A stretch of DNA of 41,655 nucleotides from an uncultured Bacteroidales bacterium (GCA_905236885.1 CAJOQK010000070.1:1-41655); one strand, 5' to 3'; shown: positions 30,138 to 39,117, numbered from the stretch's first letter. Numbers and translations are program-made. Notes: a model not told the origin generated them from the sequence alone.

Positions 30138-32537
30138 TTGGAAATAAAAAGAACATTTGATTTGTTGGATTGGATGTCAGAGAAATATGAAAAAGACGAC
30201 ATCTTGGCGTCCAAGTCCAATGGAGAATGGTTTAAATTCAGCATTACCGATTATTGCAAGTATTCCGAAATTATGAGCTATGGCTTTTACGAGCTGGGAC
30301 TCAAGAAGGGTGATAGAGTGGTTACCATCACCAACAACCGGCCTGAGTTCAACATAATTGACATGGCGTTGAGCATGTTGGGTGTGATTCATGTGCCGAT
30401 TTACCCCACACTGAGCAAAAACGAATACACCTACATAATCAATCATTCGGATGCGAAGGTGGTGATTATCGGCAATAAAACCATTTACAACAGGGTAAAA
30501 CCTGTTTTTGACACCTTTGAACATCATCCGTTAATCTATACGTTGGATAAGATTGAGGGGGAGGAGGTGCTGTTTTCGGTTTTCAAGCAGGGAATTTTTT
30601 GCCGTACAAAGGATGCGGCACTTGTGGCGGAAATCCGCAGGAGCATACAGCCGGAGGATGTGGCTACCCAAATCTACACTTCCGGAACTACCGGAACGCC
30701 AAAGGGTGTGGTGCTGACCCATGCGAACCTTGTCAGCAATTTCATGGCCCATGCCAAGGTGCAGCCAATGGATTCCCATTGCCGTGTCCTTAGTTTTCTG
30801 CCGCTTTGCCATGTGTTTGAACGGAGCATGAATTACCATTACCAGTATTTGGGCATCAGTATCTATTATGTGGACAATATGGGGCTGATTATGCAATATG
30901 CGCAGGAAATCAAGGCGCACGGCTTCTGTACGGTGCCTCGTGTGCTGGAGGTGATGCATGACAAGATTCTGGCGGCCGGAAAGGATATGAGCGGCATCCG
31001 CAAAATGATTTTCAATATGGCCGTCAAGCATGGTTATCGCTACGATTTCCATAAGAATATATGGTACAATTTGTGGCAGCGGATATACAATGTGCTGGTA
31101 TATTCAGAAATCCGAAAAAAATTCGGTGGTAACGAAATGATCATAATAAGTGGAGGTTCCGCACTGAACGAAAAACTTGCACGTCTGTTCCACGCCATGG
31201 GATTGCGTGTCTATGAGGGATACGGCCTTTCCGAATCCGGTCCGGTCATTGCGGTCAACAATCCGGTTGATGGAAGGGTGAAATTCGGCACAGTGGGGCC
31301 GCCATTGCCAATTCTTCAGCTGAAAATTGCCGAGGATGGGGAAATCATCGTCAAAAGTCCCTCTGTGATGCAGTGCTATTACAAAGATGATGATTACACA
31401 AAACTGGCCATTGATGATGAGGGTTGGTTCCACACCGGAGATGTGGGTGTTTTGGTGGACAACACCTATTTGAAAATCACAGACAGGAAAAAGGAGATTT
31501 TCAAGCTCTCCGCCGGAAAATATGTGGTTCCGCAGTATATTGAGAATAAAATGAAGGAATCGGAGTTGATTGAGAATGCGATGGTGGTTGGGGAAAACGA
31601 GAAATTCGCCTCCGCACTAATCTCTCCAAATTACAATTATCTGCATTTTTGGGCGAACAAGCATAAACTGCACTACAGGGACAATCTGGAACTGGTGCAG
31701 CTTCCGGAGGTGCAGCAACGTTTTCAAAAGGAGATTTTGCAGATTAACAAAGATTTGGCACCGCACGAACAGATAAAATGCTTCCAGCTGGTGACGGACG
31801 AATGGTCGCCCAACACAGGTGAATTGTCGCCCACGCTGAAATTGAAACGGGCTTTCCTGATGAAGAAATACAAGGATGAGATTGCCAAAATATACAACCA
31901 TGAACAGGAAAAGGAAAGCTCTCCCATGGCATTCAGCTTCAAACAGTTCAATCTTTCCCTGTTAAACTCAATCCAGGAGTTCTGGAATAAGGGCAGCGAA
32001 GCGAATGTCATTGAAGTTGAAGGCAAACGGTTCGTAAAATATATTTCACAGGAAAAAATTGAAAAGCGGGTGATGGAAATTGCGGTTGAGCTGAACAAAG
32101 CCTATGAAGGGCAAAGCCCTCTGATGCTGGTGGTGCTGAACGGTGCAATGATGTTTGCTTCCGAACTGATGAAACATCTGCATTTCCCGTTGGAGATGAC
32201 CTGCATAAAATATGTCTCCTATCAGGGCATGCAGGCGGGGAATACGGTCAAGGAGGTGATTGGTCTGCCGGAATCGTTGGAGAACCGTCGCGTGATTGTT
32301 GTGGAAGACATTGTGGACAGCGGGCAAACCATCCGTTTTTTGAGCGACAAGCTGAAGGCCTGTAAGGTGAAGGATGTGGAGGTGGTCACGCTGACTTTCA
32401 AAAGGGCGGCCTGTAAGGTTGATGTTCCCATCCGATATGTGGGGTTCGAAATCTCCAATGAATTCATCGTGGGGTATGGTATGGATTACGAACAAAAGGG
32501 AAGGCAATATCCGGACATTTATCAATATATGGCGTAA
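30138..32537 (+). CDS. Fusion protein: AMP-forming long-chain acyl-CoA synthetase (FadD-like) + hypoxanthine phosphoribosyltransferase domain
   Basis: AMP-binding motif IYTSGTTGTPKGVVLTH, YGLSESGPV, GWFHTGDVGVL, DRKKEIFKLSAGKYV; then LVVLNGAMMFASELMKHL, VIVVEDIVDSGQTIRFLSDKL (PRPP motif), FIVGYGMDYEQKGRQYPDIY in one uninterrupted frame. Start uncertain (TTG 30138 or ATG 30174). Confidence 0.88.
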   Translation: MEIKRTFDLLDWMSEKYEKDDILASKSNGEWFKFSITDYCKYSEIMSYGFYELGLKKGDRVVTITNNRPEFNIIDMALSMLGVIHVPIYPTLSKNEYTYIINHSDAKVVIIGNKTIYNRVKPVFDTFEHHPLIYTLDKIEGEEVLFSVFKQGIFCRTKDAALVAEIRRSIQPEDVATQIYTSGTTGTPKGVVLTHANLVSNFMAHAKVQPMDSHCRVLSFLPLCHVFERSMNYHYQYLGISIYYVDNMGLIMQYAQEIKAHGFCTVPRVLEVMHDKILAAGKDMSGIRKMIFNMAVKHGYRYDFHKNIWYNLWQRIYNVLVYSEIRKKFGGNEMIIISGGSALNEKLARLFHAMGLRVYEGYGLSESGPVIAVNNPVDGRVKFGTVGPPLPILQLKIAEDGEIIVKSPSVMQCYYKDDDYTKLAIDDEGWFHTGDVGVLVDNTYLKITDRKKEIFKLSAGKYVVPQYIENKMKESELIENAMVVGENEKFASALISPNYNYLHFWANKHKLHYRDNLELVQLPEVQQRFQKEILQINKDLAPHEQIKCFQLVTDEWSPNTGELSPTLKLKRAFLMKKYKDEIAKIYNHEQEKESSPMAFSFKQFNLSLLNSIQEFWNKGSEANVIEVEGKRFVKYISQEKIEKRVMEIAVELNKAYEGQSPLMLVVLNGAMMFASELMKHLHFPLEMTCIKYVSYQGMQAGNTVKEVIGLPESLENRRVIVVEDIVDSGQTIRFLSDKLKACKVKDVEVVTLTFKRAACKVDVPIRYVGFEISNEFIVGYGMDYEQKGRQYPDIYQYMA

Positions 32538-32875
32538 TGGAGACAACAAGACAACAAAAAATTGCGCGGCTGGTGCAAAAGGAGATGGCTGATCTTTTCC
32601 AACAGGAACGTACCCTATATCAGGGAAAAGGGATGCTTACTGTCACACAGGTGAAGGTGAGCCGTGACATGTCATATGCACGTATTTATGTGAGTGTGTT
32701 CGGTGTGAAGGAGAAACAGGAGGTGATTCAAATCCTGTCGGACAACCAAAGGGAAATCCGTTTCCGGCTTGGACAACGTGTGAGGAACCAGTTGAGGATT
32801 ATTCCCGAATTGAGTTTTGTATTGGACGACACATTGGACTATATTGAAAATATTGACCAGTTGCTGAAACAGTGA
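32537..32875 (+). CDS. rbfA: Ribosome-binding factor A
   Basis: RQQKIARLVQKEMADLFQQE...LTVTQVKVSRDMSYARIYVSVF...RNQLRIIPELSFVLDDTLDYIENIDQLL; overlaps preceding stop (TAATG). Confidence 0.93.
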   Translation: METTRQQKIARLVQKEMADLFQQERTLYQGKGMLTVTQVKVSRDMSYARIYVSVFGVKEKQEVIQILSDNQREIRFRLGQRVRNQLRIIPELSFVLDDTLDYIENIDQLLKQ

Positions 32876-34107
32876 AACTGCCCTTTTTTGTCGCACGGCG
32901 TTATTTTTTTGCCAGAAAGTCCAGACAGCTGATACAGCTGATTTCTTGGGTTTCCCTTTTGAGCATCACCGTCTGTACGGCGGCACTGTTCATTGTGCTT
33001 TCTGTGTTTAACGGCCTTCAGGGGTTTGTCACGGACAAGTTTAACGGTTTTCATGCCGATTTGGAACTCTCCTCCAGGGAGGGACGTGATTTTGTGCTAA
33101 CGTCGGAGCAGTTGGCGGCATTGCGTGGTATTGAAGGGGTTGAGTACATGTCAGAGGTATGCACTGACATGGCGGTGATAGTTTGTGAGGACCGGCAGTT
33201 CATTGTCAATCTGAAAGGGGTGGAGGCGGACTATGCCCGCCTAAAACAGATTGACACTACGGTCTACTCCGGGCAATTCCTGCTGCAGTTCGGCGAATAT
33301 CCCCTGGCAGTGCTGGGAAGGGGGGTGGAGCAGGTGCTGCAGGCTCCAATTGCTGATTTTGTAACCAACAGCCTGCGTGTCTATTATCCCAAGCGCGGTG
33401 CGTCGCTTTCGGCAGCAAATCCTATGCAGAGCTTGAACAGCGAAAGTCTGACGCCTGTTGGAAGCTTTTTTTCCGCCACGGATTATGATGAAAATTATGT
33501 CTTTGCGCCAATCTCTTTTGTCCGCAGGCTTACAGGTCGTCAAAACGAGCTGACGTCATTGGAATTCAGGTTGTCCCCATCGGCTTCCTTACGACAGGTT
33601 ACAGCGGCTGTGGAGGCGTTGGCAGGTGAGGGTTTTGTGCTGAAAGATGCCTTCCAGCAGGAATCGGAGCTGTACAAGGCAATGCGCACGGAAAAATGGG
33701 CGATATTTGCCATTCTTTCTTTTATCCTGCTGATTGCCTCCTTCAACATGATTGGAATGATGGCGTTGCTGGTTCTGGATAAAAAGCAGGATTTGGGAAT
33801 TTTCCGTGCCATGGGTGCGGATTTGCCATTGATTCGCAAAATTTTCATTGCGGAAGGGATGCTGATTGGCGGTATCGGCGCGGTTTCCGGCCTGCTGATT
33901 GGTTTTGTCTGCTGCTATCTGCAACAGACATTCCATTTCATCCGTTTCGGAGAGGGTTATGAAGTGAGCTATTATCCGGTGGCCATGCATTGGTCGGATG
34001 TGGTGGGTATATTTGCCGTTGTGATATGTGTCCTGATTCCTGCGGTGTTATGGCCGGTCAGCCGTTTGTCCGGACAGCTGTTCAGGGAGCGCATGCGCCA
34101 TGAATAA
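32872..34107 (+). CDS. FtsX/LolC/LolE-type ABC transporter permease (GTG start)
   Basis: PFFVARRYFFARKSRQLIQLISWVSLLSI N-terminus, periplasmic domain, then FNMIGMMALLVLDKKQDLGIFRAMGA; four predicted TM segments. Confidence 0.88.
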   Translation: MKLPFFVARRYFFARKSRQLIQLISWVSLLSITVCTAALFIVLSVFNGLQGFVTDKFNGFHADLELSSREGRDFVLTSEQLAALRGIEGVEYMSEVCTDMAVIVCEDRQFIVNLKGVEADYARLKQIDTTVYSGQFLLQFGEYPLAVLGRGVEQVLQAPIADFVTNSLRVYYPKRGASLSAANPMQSLNSESLTPVGSFFSATDYDENYVFAPISFVRRLTGRQNELTSLEFRLSPSASLRQVTAAVEALAGEGFVLKDAFQQESELYKAMRTEKWAIFAILSFILLIASFNMIGMMALLVLDKKQDLGIFRAMGADLPLIRKIFIAEGMLIGGIGAVSGLLIGFVCCYLQQTFHFIRFGEGYEVSYYPVAMHWSDVVGIFAVVICVLIPAVLWPVSRLSGQLFRERMRHE

Positions 34108-34229
34108 TGGCGGTTTCCGGAAAATAATCTCTATTTTCGGGATTTTAATGCGCGGAAATTGGCAGAAATTATTTGTGCGTTTGAAAATGAAATAATCTTT
34201 TTTTGTGCAAACACGATATTTTTGAAAAG

Positions 34230-35153
34230 ATGAAGGATGAGAATATATTTTCCGTATCGGCTGAGATTATGGAAAAAATAGGATTTCAGGAGCAGAAGGG
34301 ATGCCAATGGATCACAGCCCCATTGTCACAGCCCTGGCTTCACAGTCGCTCCCGTTTTGCCCATAAGGGGGATTTCGGGCGGGCTCTGCTGATTGCCGGC
34401 AGCCGTGGCATGGCTGGGGCTTCGGTGCTGGCGGCACGTGCCTGTCTGCGTGGTGGCGCGGGGCTGCTGACGGTGCACGCGCCCAGTTGCAACTATGGCA
34501 TTCTGCAGACTGCAGTTCCGGAGGCGATGGTGGAATGTGATGTGGAGGAGGATTCGGTTTCCTCGCTTGATATAAAGAATTTGGAAAAATACACTGCCGT
34601 GGCCATCGGTCCGGGATTGGGAAAAACAGATGGGGCGAAGCAGGTGTTGAAGCAGCTGCTGCAGTTTTACCGCCGGCCGGTCGTGCTGGATGCCGATGCC
34701 CTGAACCTGTTGGCTGAAAACCCGACATATCTGGAGTTCGTGCCACCATATTCCATCCTGACACCACATCTGGGAGAATGGGAAAGGCTTATGGGAAAAG
34801 CCGGAGATGCTAAGGAACGGTTGGATGTGACCCGACAGTTCACCGCCAAGCACCAGTTGCTTGTGGTGATCAAGGGGGCTTATAGTGTGACGGTTTCTCC
34901 CGACGGAAGCTGTTTTTTCAATACTACGGGCAATCCGGGGATGGCCACTGCCGGTTGCGGGGATGTGCTGACCGGCATGCTGCTCTCATTGCTGGCACAG
35001 TCCTACAGTCCGGAACAGGCGGCGGTGCTCGGGGTGTACCTGCATGGCTTGGCAGGGGATTTGGCGTTGCGTAAACAGTCGCCTGAGAGCCTGCTTTCAG
35101 GTGATTTGGTGGAAAATATCGGGGAGGCTTTCCAAACGTTACGGGGAGAGTGA
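34230..35153 (+). CDS. nnrD: ADP-dependent (S)-NAD(P)H-hydrate dehydratase, single domain (no NnrE epimerase domain)
   Basis: RFAHKGDFGRALLIAGSRGMAGASVLAARACLRGGAGLLTVH; AIGPGLG; LDADALNLLAE; LTPHLGEWERL; GNPGMATAGCGDVLTGM. ATG 34230 preferred. Confidence 0.92.
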   Translation: MKDENIFSVSAEIMEKIGFQEQKGCQWITAPLSQPWLHSRSRFAHKGDFGRALLIAGSRGMAGASVLAARACLRGGAGLLTVHAPSCNYGILQTAVPEAMVECDVEEDSVSSLDIKNLEKYTAVAIGPGLGKTDGAKQVLKQLLQFYRRPVVLDADALNLLAENPTYLEFVPPYSILTPHLGEWERLMGKAGDAKERLDVTRQFTAKHQLLVVIKGAYSVTVSPDGSCFFNTTGNPGMATAGCGDVLTGMLLSLLAQSYSPEQAAVLGVYLHGLAGDLALRKQSPESLLSGDLVENIGEAFQTLRGE

Positions 35154-35155
35154 TC

Positions 35156-35875
35156 TCACGCCTTTTGATGTAGGCCGCATTCGCGATGTTCGGGACTTTC
35201 CCACCACCAGCGTCCGGCGCGGATATCCTCGTCGGGTTGGACCGCCCGCGTGCAGGGTTGGCAGCCTATACTGCGGAATCCCTGTTCCTGCAGTTTGTTG
35301 TAGGGGACATGATGGGTGCGGATGTAGTCCCATGTCTGTTCTTCGCTCCAGTCTATCAATGGGTTGATTTTAAGCAGCTGGTGCTGCTCATCCCATTCGA
35401 TTTTCTGCATTCCCTCGCGGGTGACCGACTGGCTCCGGCGCAAACCGCAAATCCAGGCGTCCAGCGTGCCGAAAGCCCTGGAAAGCGGTTCCAGTTTGCG
35501 GATTTGGCAGCATAAATGCCTTTTTTCCAAACTTTCATAAAAGAAATTCACGCCATTTTCCAGAAGTGTCTGCTGTAAAACTTCCGTATGTGGGACAAAA
35601 ATCTCCATTTTAATGTTGTAATGCAGGTTGGTGCGGTCCATCAGCTGGTAGGTCTCCGGAAAAAGTCGTCCGGTGTCCAGGGTGAAGATACGCGCTTTCG
35701 GGTCGACATGCAGTATCATGTCGGTCAAAACCTGATCCTCAATGCTCAAGCTGGAGGAGAGGGCGATACGGGTGCCGTAAACCTGCAGGAAATGCAGTAG
35801 TAACTCTTGTGTGGAAGACTCCGCAAATTCCGCATTCAAGCGGCTAATGTCTGATGAGGTGTATTTTTTATTCAT
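35156..35875 (-). CDS. cysH: Phosphoadenylyl/adenylyl-sulfate reductase, [4Fe-4S] APS-reductase type
   Basis: SLSIEDQVLTDMI, FTLDTGRLFPETYQL, KRHLCCQIRKLEPL, CGLRRSQS, SIGCQPCTRAV and RECGLH; the CC...CxxC set is typical of Fe-S APS reductases. Confidence 0.92.
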   Translation of the reverse strand: MNKKYTSSDISRLNAEFAESSTQELLLHFLQVYGTRIALSSSLSIEDQVLTDMILHVDPKARIFTLDTGRLFPETYQLMDRTNLHYNIKMEIFVPHTEVLQQTLLENGVNFFYESLEKRHLCCQIRKLEPLSRAFGTLDAWICGLRRSQSVTREGMQKIEWDEQHQLLKINPLIDWSEEQTWDYIRTHHVPYNKLQEQGFRSIGCQPCTRAVQPDEDIRAGRWWWESPEHRECGLHQKA

Positions 35876-35884
35876 GTGATTAAG

Positions 35885-35971
35885 AACTATGACAATGACT
35901 ATGACTATAAACTGTAAACTATTAACTCTTAAACTTTTAAACCTCTTAAACTCTTAAACCTCTTAAACTCT
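35885..35971. repeat. cysN-cysH spacer repeat: degenerate tandem GTTTAAGAG units (minus strand) plus 21-bp GTCATAGTCATTGTCATAGTT element
   Basis: Minus strand GAGTTTAAGAGGTTTAAGAGTTTAAGAGGTTTAAAAGTTTAAGAG...GTCATAGTCATTGTCATAGTT; the 21-mer recurs exactly at 37318-37338. Confidence 0.85.
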
Positions 35972-37255
35972 TCACATTCCTTGCCCCACAATCATTCCAG
36001 CCCCTATGGTCTCGTTGCTGTCCGGATCAATCAGTACAATTGAACCCATGGTTTTGTTTTGCAGGTAGCTGTCGTAAACCCATGGGGTGGAGGTGTGCAG
36101 TTTTATTTTAGCGATGTCGTTCATTTGCAGTGTGGTACATTCAGTCTGTTGCTCCAATGTGTTGATGTCCAACCTGTAGACAATCTCTTTGACCATGCAG
36201 GTACCTTCGGAGACACTGTTCTGCATCACATAGCGTTTTCCAAGTTGCATGGGGGCTTCGTTCAGCCAGCAGCACATCAGTTTCAAATCCCGGCTCATTT
36301 GGGGTTGTGCTTCGTTGGCATTCACCAATATGTCGCCCCTGCTAATGTCTATCTCATCCTCCAACAGCAGGGTGACCGATTCCGGTGTGTGTGCCACGCT
36401 CAGGTTTTCTTCGGCCTGCATGATGGCTTTAACCTTGGATGTCAGACCGGAAGGAAGCACTTTGACCTCATCCCCGATATGAACCACACCGCCTGCCATT
36501 CGTCCGGCATAACCCCTGAAATCGGGAAATTTGTCGGATATTGGCCGGATGACATATTGCACCGGAAAGCGCATGGGCTCTTTTTCATCCCCCGATTTGT
36601 GCAGGATGGGGACGGTTTCCAACAGTTGCATCAATGTTCCGCCATGGTGCCATGGCATGTTTCCCGAATCTTTCACCACGTTGTCCCCAAGTTTTGCCGA
36701 TATCGGCAAAAAATGCAGTTGTGCACGAATGCCGCCTTTGATTGCCATTTCACGGTATCGCGCTTCAATTGCACGGAATTTTTCCTCGGAAAAATCAATT
36801 AAATCCATTTTGTTGACACACACGACAATATGCGGAATGTCCAAAAGGGATGCAATGTAGGAATGGCGTAACGTCTGTTCTACCACCCCTTTACGTGCGT
36901 CAATAAGGATAACGGCCAAATCCGCAGTTGATGCACCTGTCACCATGTTGCGCGTGTACTGGATGTGACCCGGAGTGTCGGCGATGATGAATTTCCGTTT
37001 GGGTGTGGCGAAATAGCGGTATGCCACATCAATGGTGATGCCCTGTTCCCGTTCTGCACGCAACCCGTCGGTGAGCAGTGCAAGGTTTATTTCTTCATTG
37101 CCACGGTTGCGCGAGGCCTCTTCCACCGCTTCCAGCTGATCTTCAAAAATGGATTTGCTGTCGTACAGCAACCTACCGATCAGCGTGCTCTTTCCGTCAT
37201 CCACACTTCCTGCCGTGGTGAACCGCAGCAGTTCCATATCCAAATATCCGTTCAT
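35972..37255 (-). CDS. cysN: Sulfate adenylyltransferase subunit 1 (GTPase), no fused CysC
   Basis: MELLRFTTAGSVDDGKSTLIGRLLYDSKSIFEDQL, DTPGHIQYTRNMVTGASTADLAVILIDARKG, NKMDLIDF. ATG 37255 chosen. Confidence 0.95.
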   Translation of the reverse strand: MNGYLDMELLRFTTAGSVDDGKSTLIGRLLYDSKSIFEDQLEAVEEASRNRGNEEINLALLTDGLRAEREQGITIDVAYRYFATPKRKFIIADTPGHIQYTRNMVTGASTADLAVILIDARKGVVEQTLRHSYIASLLDIPHIVVCVNKMDLIDFSEEKFRAIEARYREMAIKGGIRAQLHFLPISAKLGDNVVKDSGNMPWHHGGTLMQLLETVPILHKSGDEKEPMRFPVQYVIRPISDKFPDFRGYAGRMAGGVVHIGDEVKVLPSGLTSKVKAIMQAEENLSVAHTPESVTLLLEDEIDISRGDILVNANEAQPQMSRDLKLMCCWLNEAPMQLGKRYVMQNSVSEGTCMVKEIVYRLDINTLEQQTECTTLQMNDIAKIKLHTSTPWVYDSYLQNKTMGSIVLIDPDSNETIGAGMIVGQGM

Positions 37256-37278
37256 ATTAATTCGTTTTTTTTCGTTGT

Positions 37279-37417
37279 CCGATGTAACATCGGCCCTACA
37301 AACTCTTAAACCTTTTAAACTATGACAATGACTATGACCATGATTTTTTTGCACAAGTGGTCGCCGCACGTGATGACCCTACAACATCTTAAACCTTTTA
37401 AACTCTTAAACCCTTCC
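37279..37417. repeat. cysD-cysN spacer: two copies of a short interspersed module (GTTTAAAAGGTTTAAGA + TTGTAGGG + palindrome) with the 21-bp element between
   Basis: CCGATGTAACATCGG palindrome 37279-37293 next to CCCTACAA 37294-37301; GGTCGCCGCACGTGATGACC 37359-37378 overlapping CCCTACAA 37377-37384; CTTAAACCTTTTAAAC next to both; 21-mer at 37318-37338. Confidence 0.85.
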
Positions 37418-37432
37418 TCTGCGACGGCCATA

Positions 37433-38335
37433 CTAAAAATATCCCTCCTTTTTACGGTCCTCCATTGATGTTTCACTGCGTTTGTCATCAGCTCTGCCGC
37501 CGCGTTCCGTGATTCGGGTGGCTGCTATCTCCGCTATGATGTCAGTGAGGTTGTGCGCCTTGGAAAGGGTTAGTCCTGTGCAACTTATATCTCCCACAGT
37601 GCGACAGCGTACCTGCTTGATTTCAACCTTTTCATTTGGTTTCAGTTTCATACAGGGTTCCGCCGCCAGCCATTGCCCGTTACGTAGGAAACAGGCCCTT
37701 TCATGGGTGAAATAGATGCTTGGAAGCGGAATGTTATTCTGGTAAATGTATTGCCACACATCCATTTCTGTCCAGTTGCTGATGGGAAAAACGCGGAAAT
37801 GTTCGCCCATATTCTTTTTTCCGTTGAAAATGTTCCATAGTTCCGGACGCTGGTTTTTGGGATTCCATTGTCCCAGTTCGTCACGGTGGGAGAAGAAACG
37901 CTCTTTGGCGCGGGCTTTTTCTTCATCCCTGCGTGCTCCGCCAATACAGGCATCAAACTGATAACGGTCGATGGTGTCCAACAGAGTTGTGGTTTGCAAC
38001 CTGTTCCGGCTGGCGTAATAGCCTTTTTCCTCCTTCACCCGTCCGGTGTCGATGCTCTCCTGTACGGAACCCACAATCAGCCTGGCACCCAATTTTTTGA
38101 CCAGTTCGTCCCGATAGGTGATGGTTTCGGCAAAATTGTGTCCGGTATCAATATGCACTAGGGGAAATGGGATTTTGGCAGGATAAAAGGCCTTGTAAGC
38201 CAGATACGTGACCACAATTGAATCCTTTCCTCCGGAGAAGAGGATGGCCGGTTTTTCAAATTGGGCGGCAACCTCCCGCAGCACATAAATGGATTCCGAT
38301 TCCAGTTCTTTCAGATGTGTCAGTTTGTAACTCAT
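37433..38335 (-). CDS. cysD: Sulfate adenylyltransferase subunit 2
   Basis: HLKELESESIYVLREVAAQFEKPAILFSGGKDSIVVTYLAYKAF, CIGGARRDEEKARAKERFFSHRDELGQWNPKNQRPELWNIFN. ATG 38335 chosen. Confidence 0.95.
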   Translation of the reverse strand: MSYKLTHLKELESESIYVLREVAAQFEKPAILFSGGKDSIVVTYLAYKAFYPAKIPFPLVHIDTGHNFAETITYRDELVKKLGARLIVGSVQESIDTGRVKEEKGYYASRNRLQTTTLLDTIDRYQFDACIGGARRDEEKARAKERFFSHRDELGQWNPKNQRPELWNIFNGKKNMGEHFRVFPISNWTEMDVWQYIYQNNIPLPSIYFTHERACFLRNGQWLAAEPCMKLKPNEKVEIKQVRCRTVGDISCTGLTLSKAHNLTDIIAEIAATRITERGGRADDKRSETSMEDRKKEGYF

Positions 38336-38364
38336 GGTATAAAATTGTAATGTCCAATACAATG

Positions 38365-39117
38365 TCAGCTGAAAATTCCTGACAGATATTTCCGGGTCAG
38401 TTCCTGTTGTGGCTGTTCAAAAATTTGTCGGGCGGGTCCGCTTTCCACCACTTCGCCCAAATACATGAAAACCACGTTGTCCGCAATGCGCAACGCCTGG
38501 TGCAGGGTGTGGGTCACCATAATGATGGAATATTGCGATTTGAGCGAAACAAATAGGTCTTCAATGGTTTTGCTTGAAATTGGATCCAATGCGCTGGTCG
38601 CCTCATCCGCCAGAATGTATTCGGGTTCCACCGCAAGGGAGCGGGCCAGACAGAGCCGCTGCTGCTGTCCGATAGAGAGCCGGGTGGCAGAAGTGCGCAC
38701 ACGTCCGCGCACTTCATCCCAAAGTCCCACCGCCTGGAGCTGTTTCTGTACATTATAGATGAGCTGACGGTGCTTTTTGTACATTCTGTTAATCCGGCAG
38801 CCATAGGCCACGTTGTCAAAAATTGACATGGGCAGGGGGCATGGACGCTGGCTGACCAGTCCTATTTTCCGGCGCAGTTCCGTGATTTCGTGGCCGCTGC
38901 CGATGATGTCCTTTCCGTCCACCAGCACCTTTCCTTCCAATCTGACATGCTCAGTGGAGTCAATCAGGCGGTTGATGGTGCGCAGTAGGGTGGATTTTCC
39001 GCATCCGGAAGGGCCTATGATGCAGGTTATCTGTTTTTCCGGAAGTGTCAGGCAGATGTCTTTCAGAATTTGGTTTTCTTTGATATAGACATTCAAATGT
39101 TGTATTTCGATAGCCAT
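38365..39117 (-). CDS. pstB: Phosphate-type (PstB-like) ABC transporter ATP-binding protein
   Basis: GPSGCGKSTLLRTINRL Walker A, PMSIFDNVAYGCRI, LSIGQQQRLCLARSLA signature, ADEATSALDPIS Walker B; ATG 39117 overlaps the pstA stop. Confidence 0.88.
   Translation of the reverse strand: MAIEIQHLNVYIKENQILKDICLTLPEKQITCIIGPSGCGKSTLLRTINRLIDSTEHVRLEGKVLVDGKDIIGSGHEITELRRKIGLVSQRPCPLPMSIFDNVAYGCRINRMYKKHRQLIYNVQKQLQAVGLWDEVRGRVRTSATRLSIGQQQRLCLARSLAVEPEYILADEATSALDPISSKTIEDLFVSLKSQYSIIMVTHTLHQALRIADNVVFMYLGEVVESGPARQIFEQPQQELTRKYLSGIFS

Noticed and set aside
34117-34140. Hairpin CCGGAAAATA-atctc-TATTTTCGG after the LolC/E-like gene
   Set aside because: AT-rich stem with a bulge and no clean T-run; weak as an intrinsic terminator, though it may contribute to termination.
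36059-36802. 247-aa + strand ORF opposite cysN
   Set aside because: Antisense shadow of the cysN coding frame; the CysN motifs on the minus strand explain the conservation.
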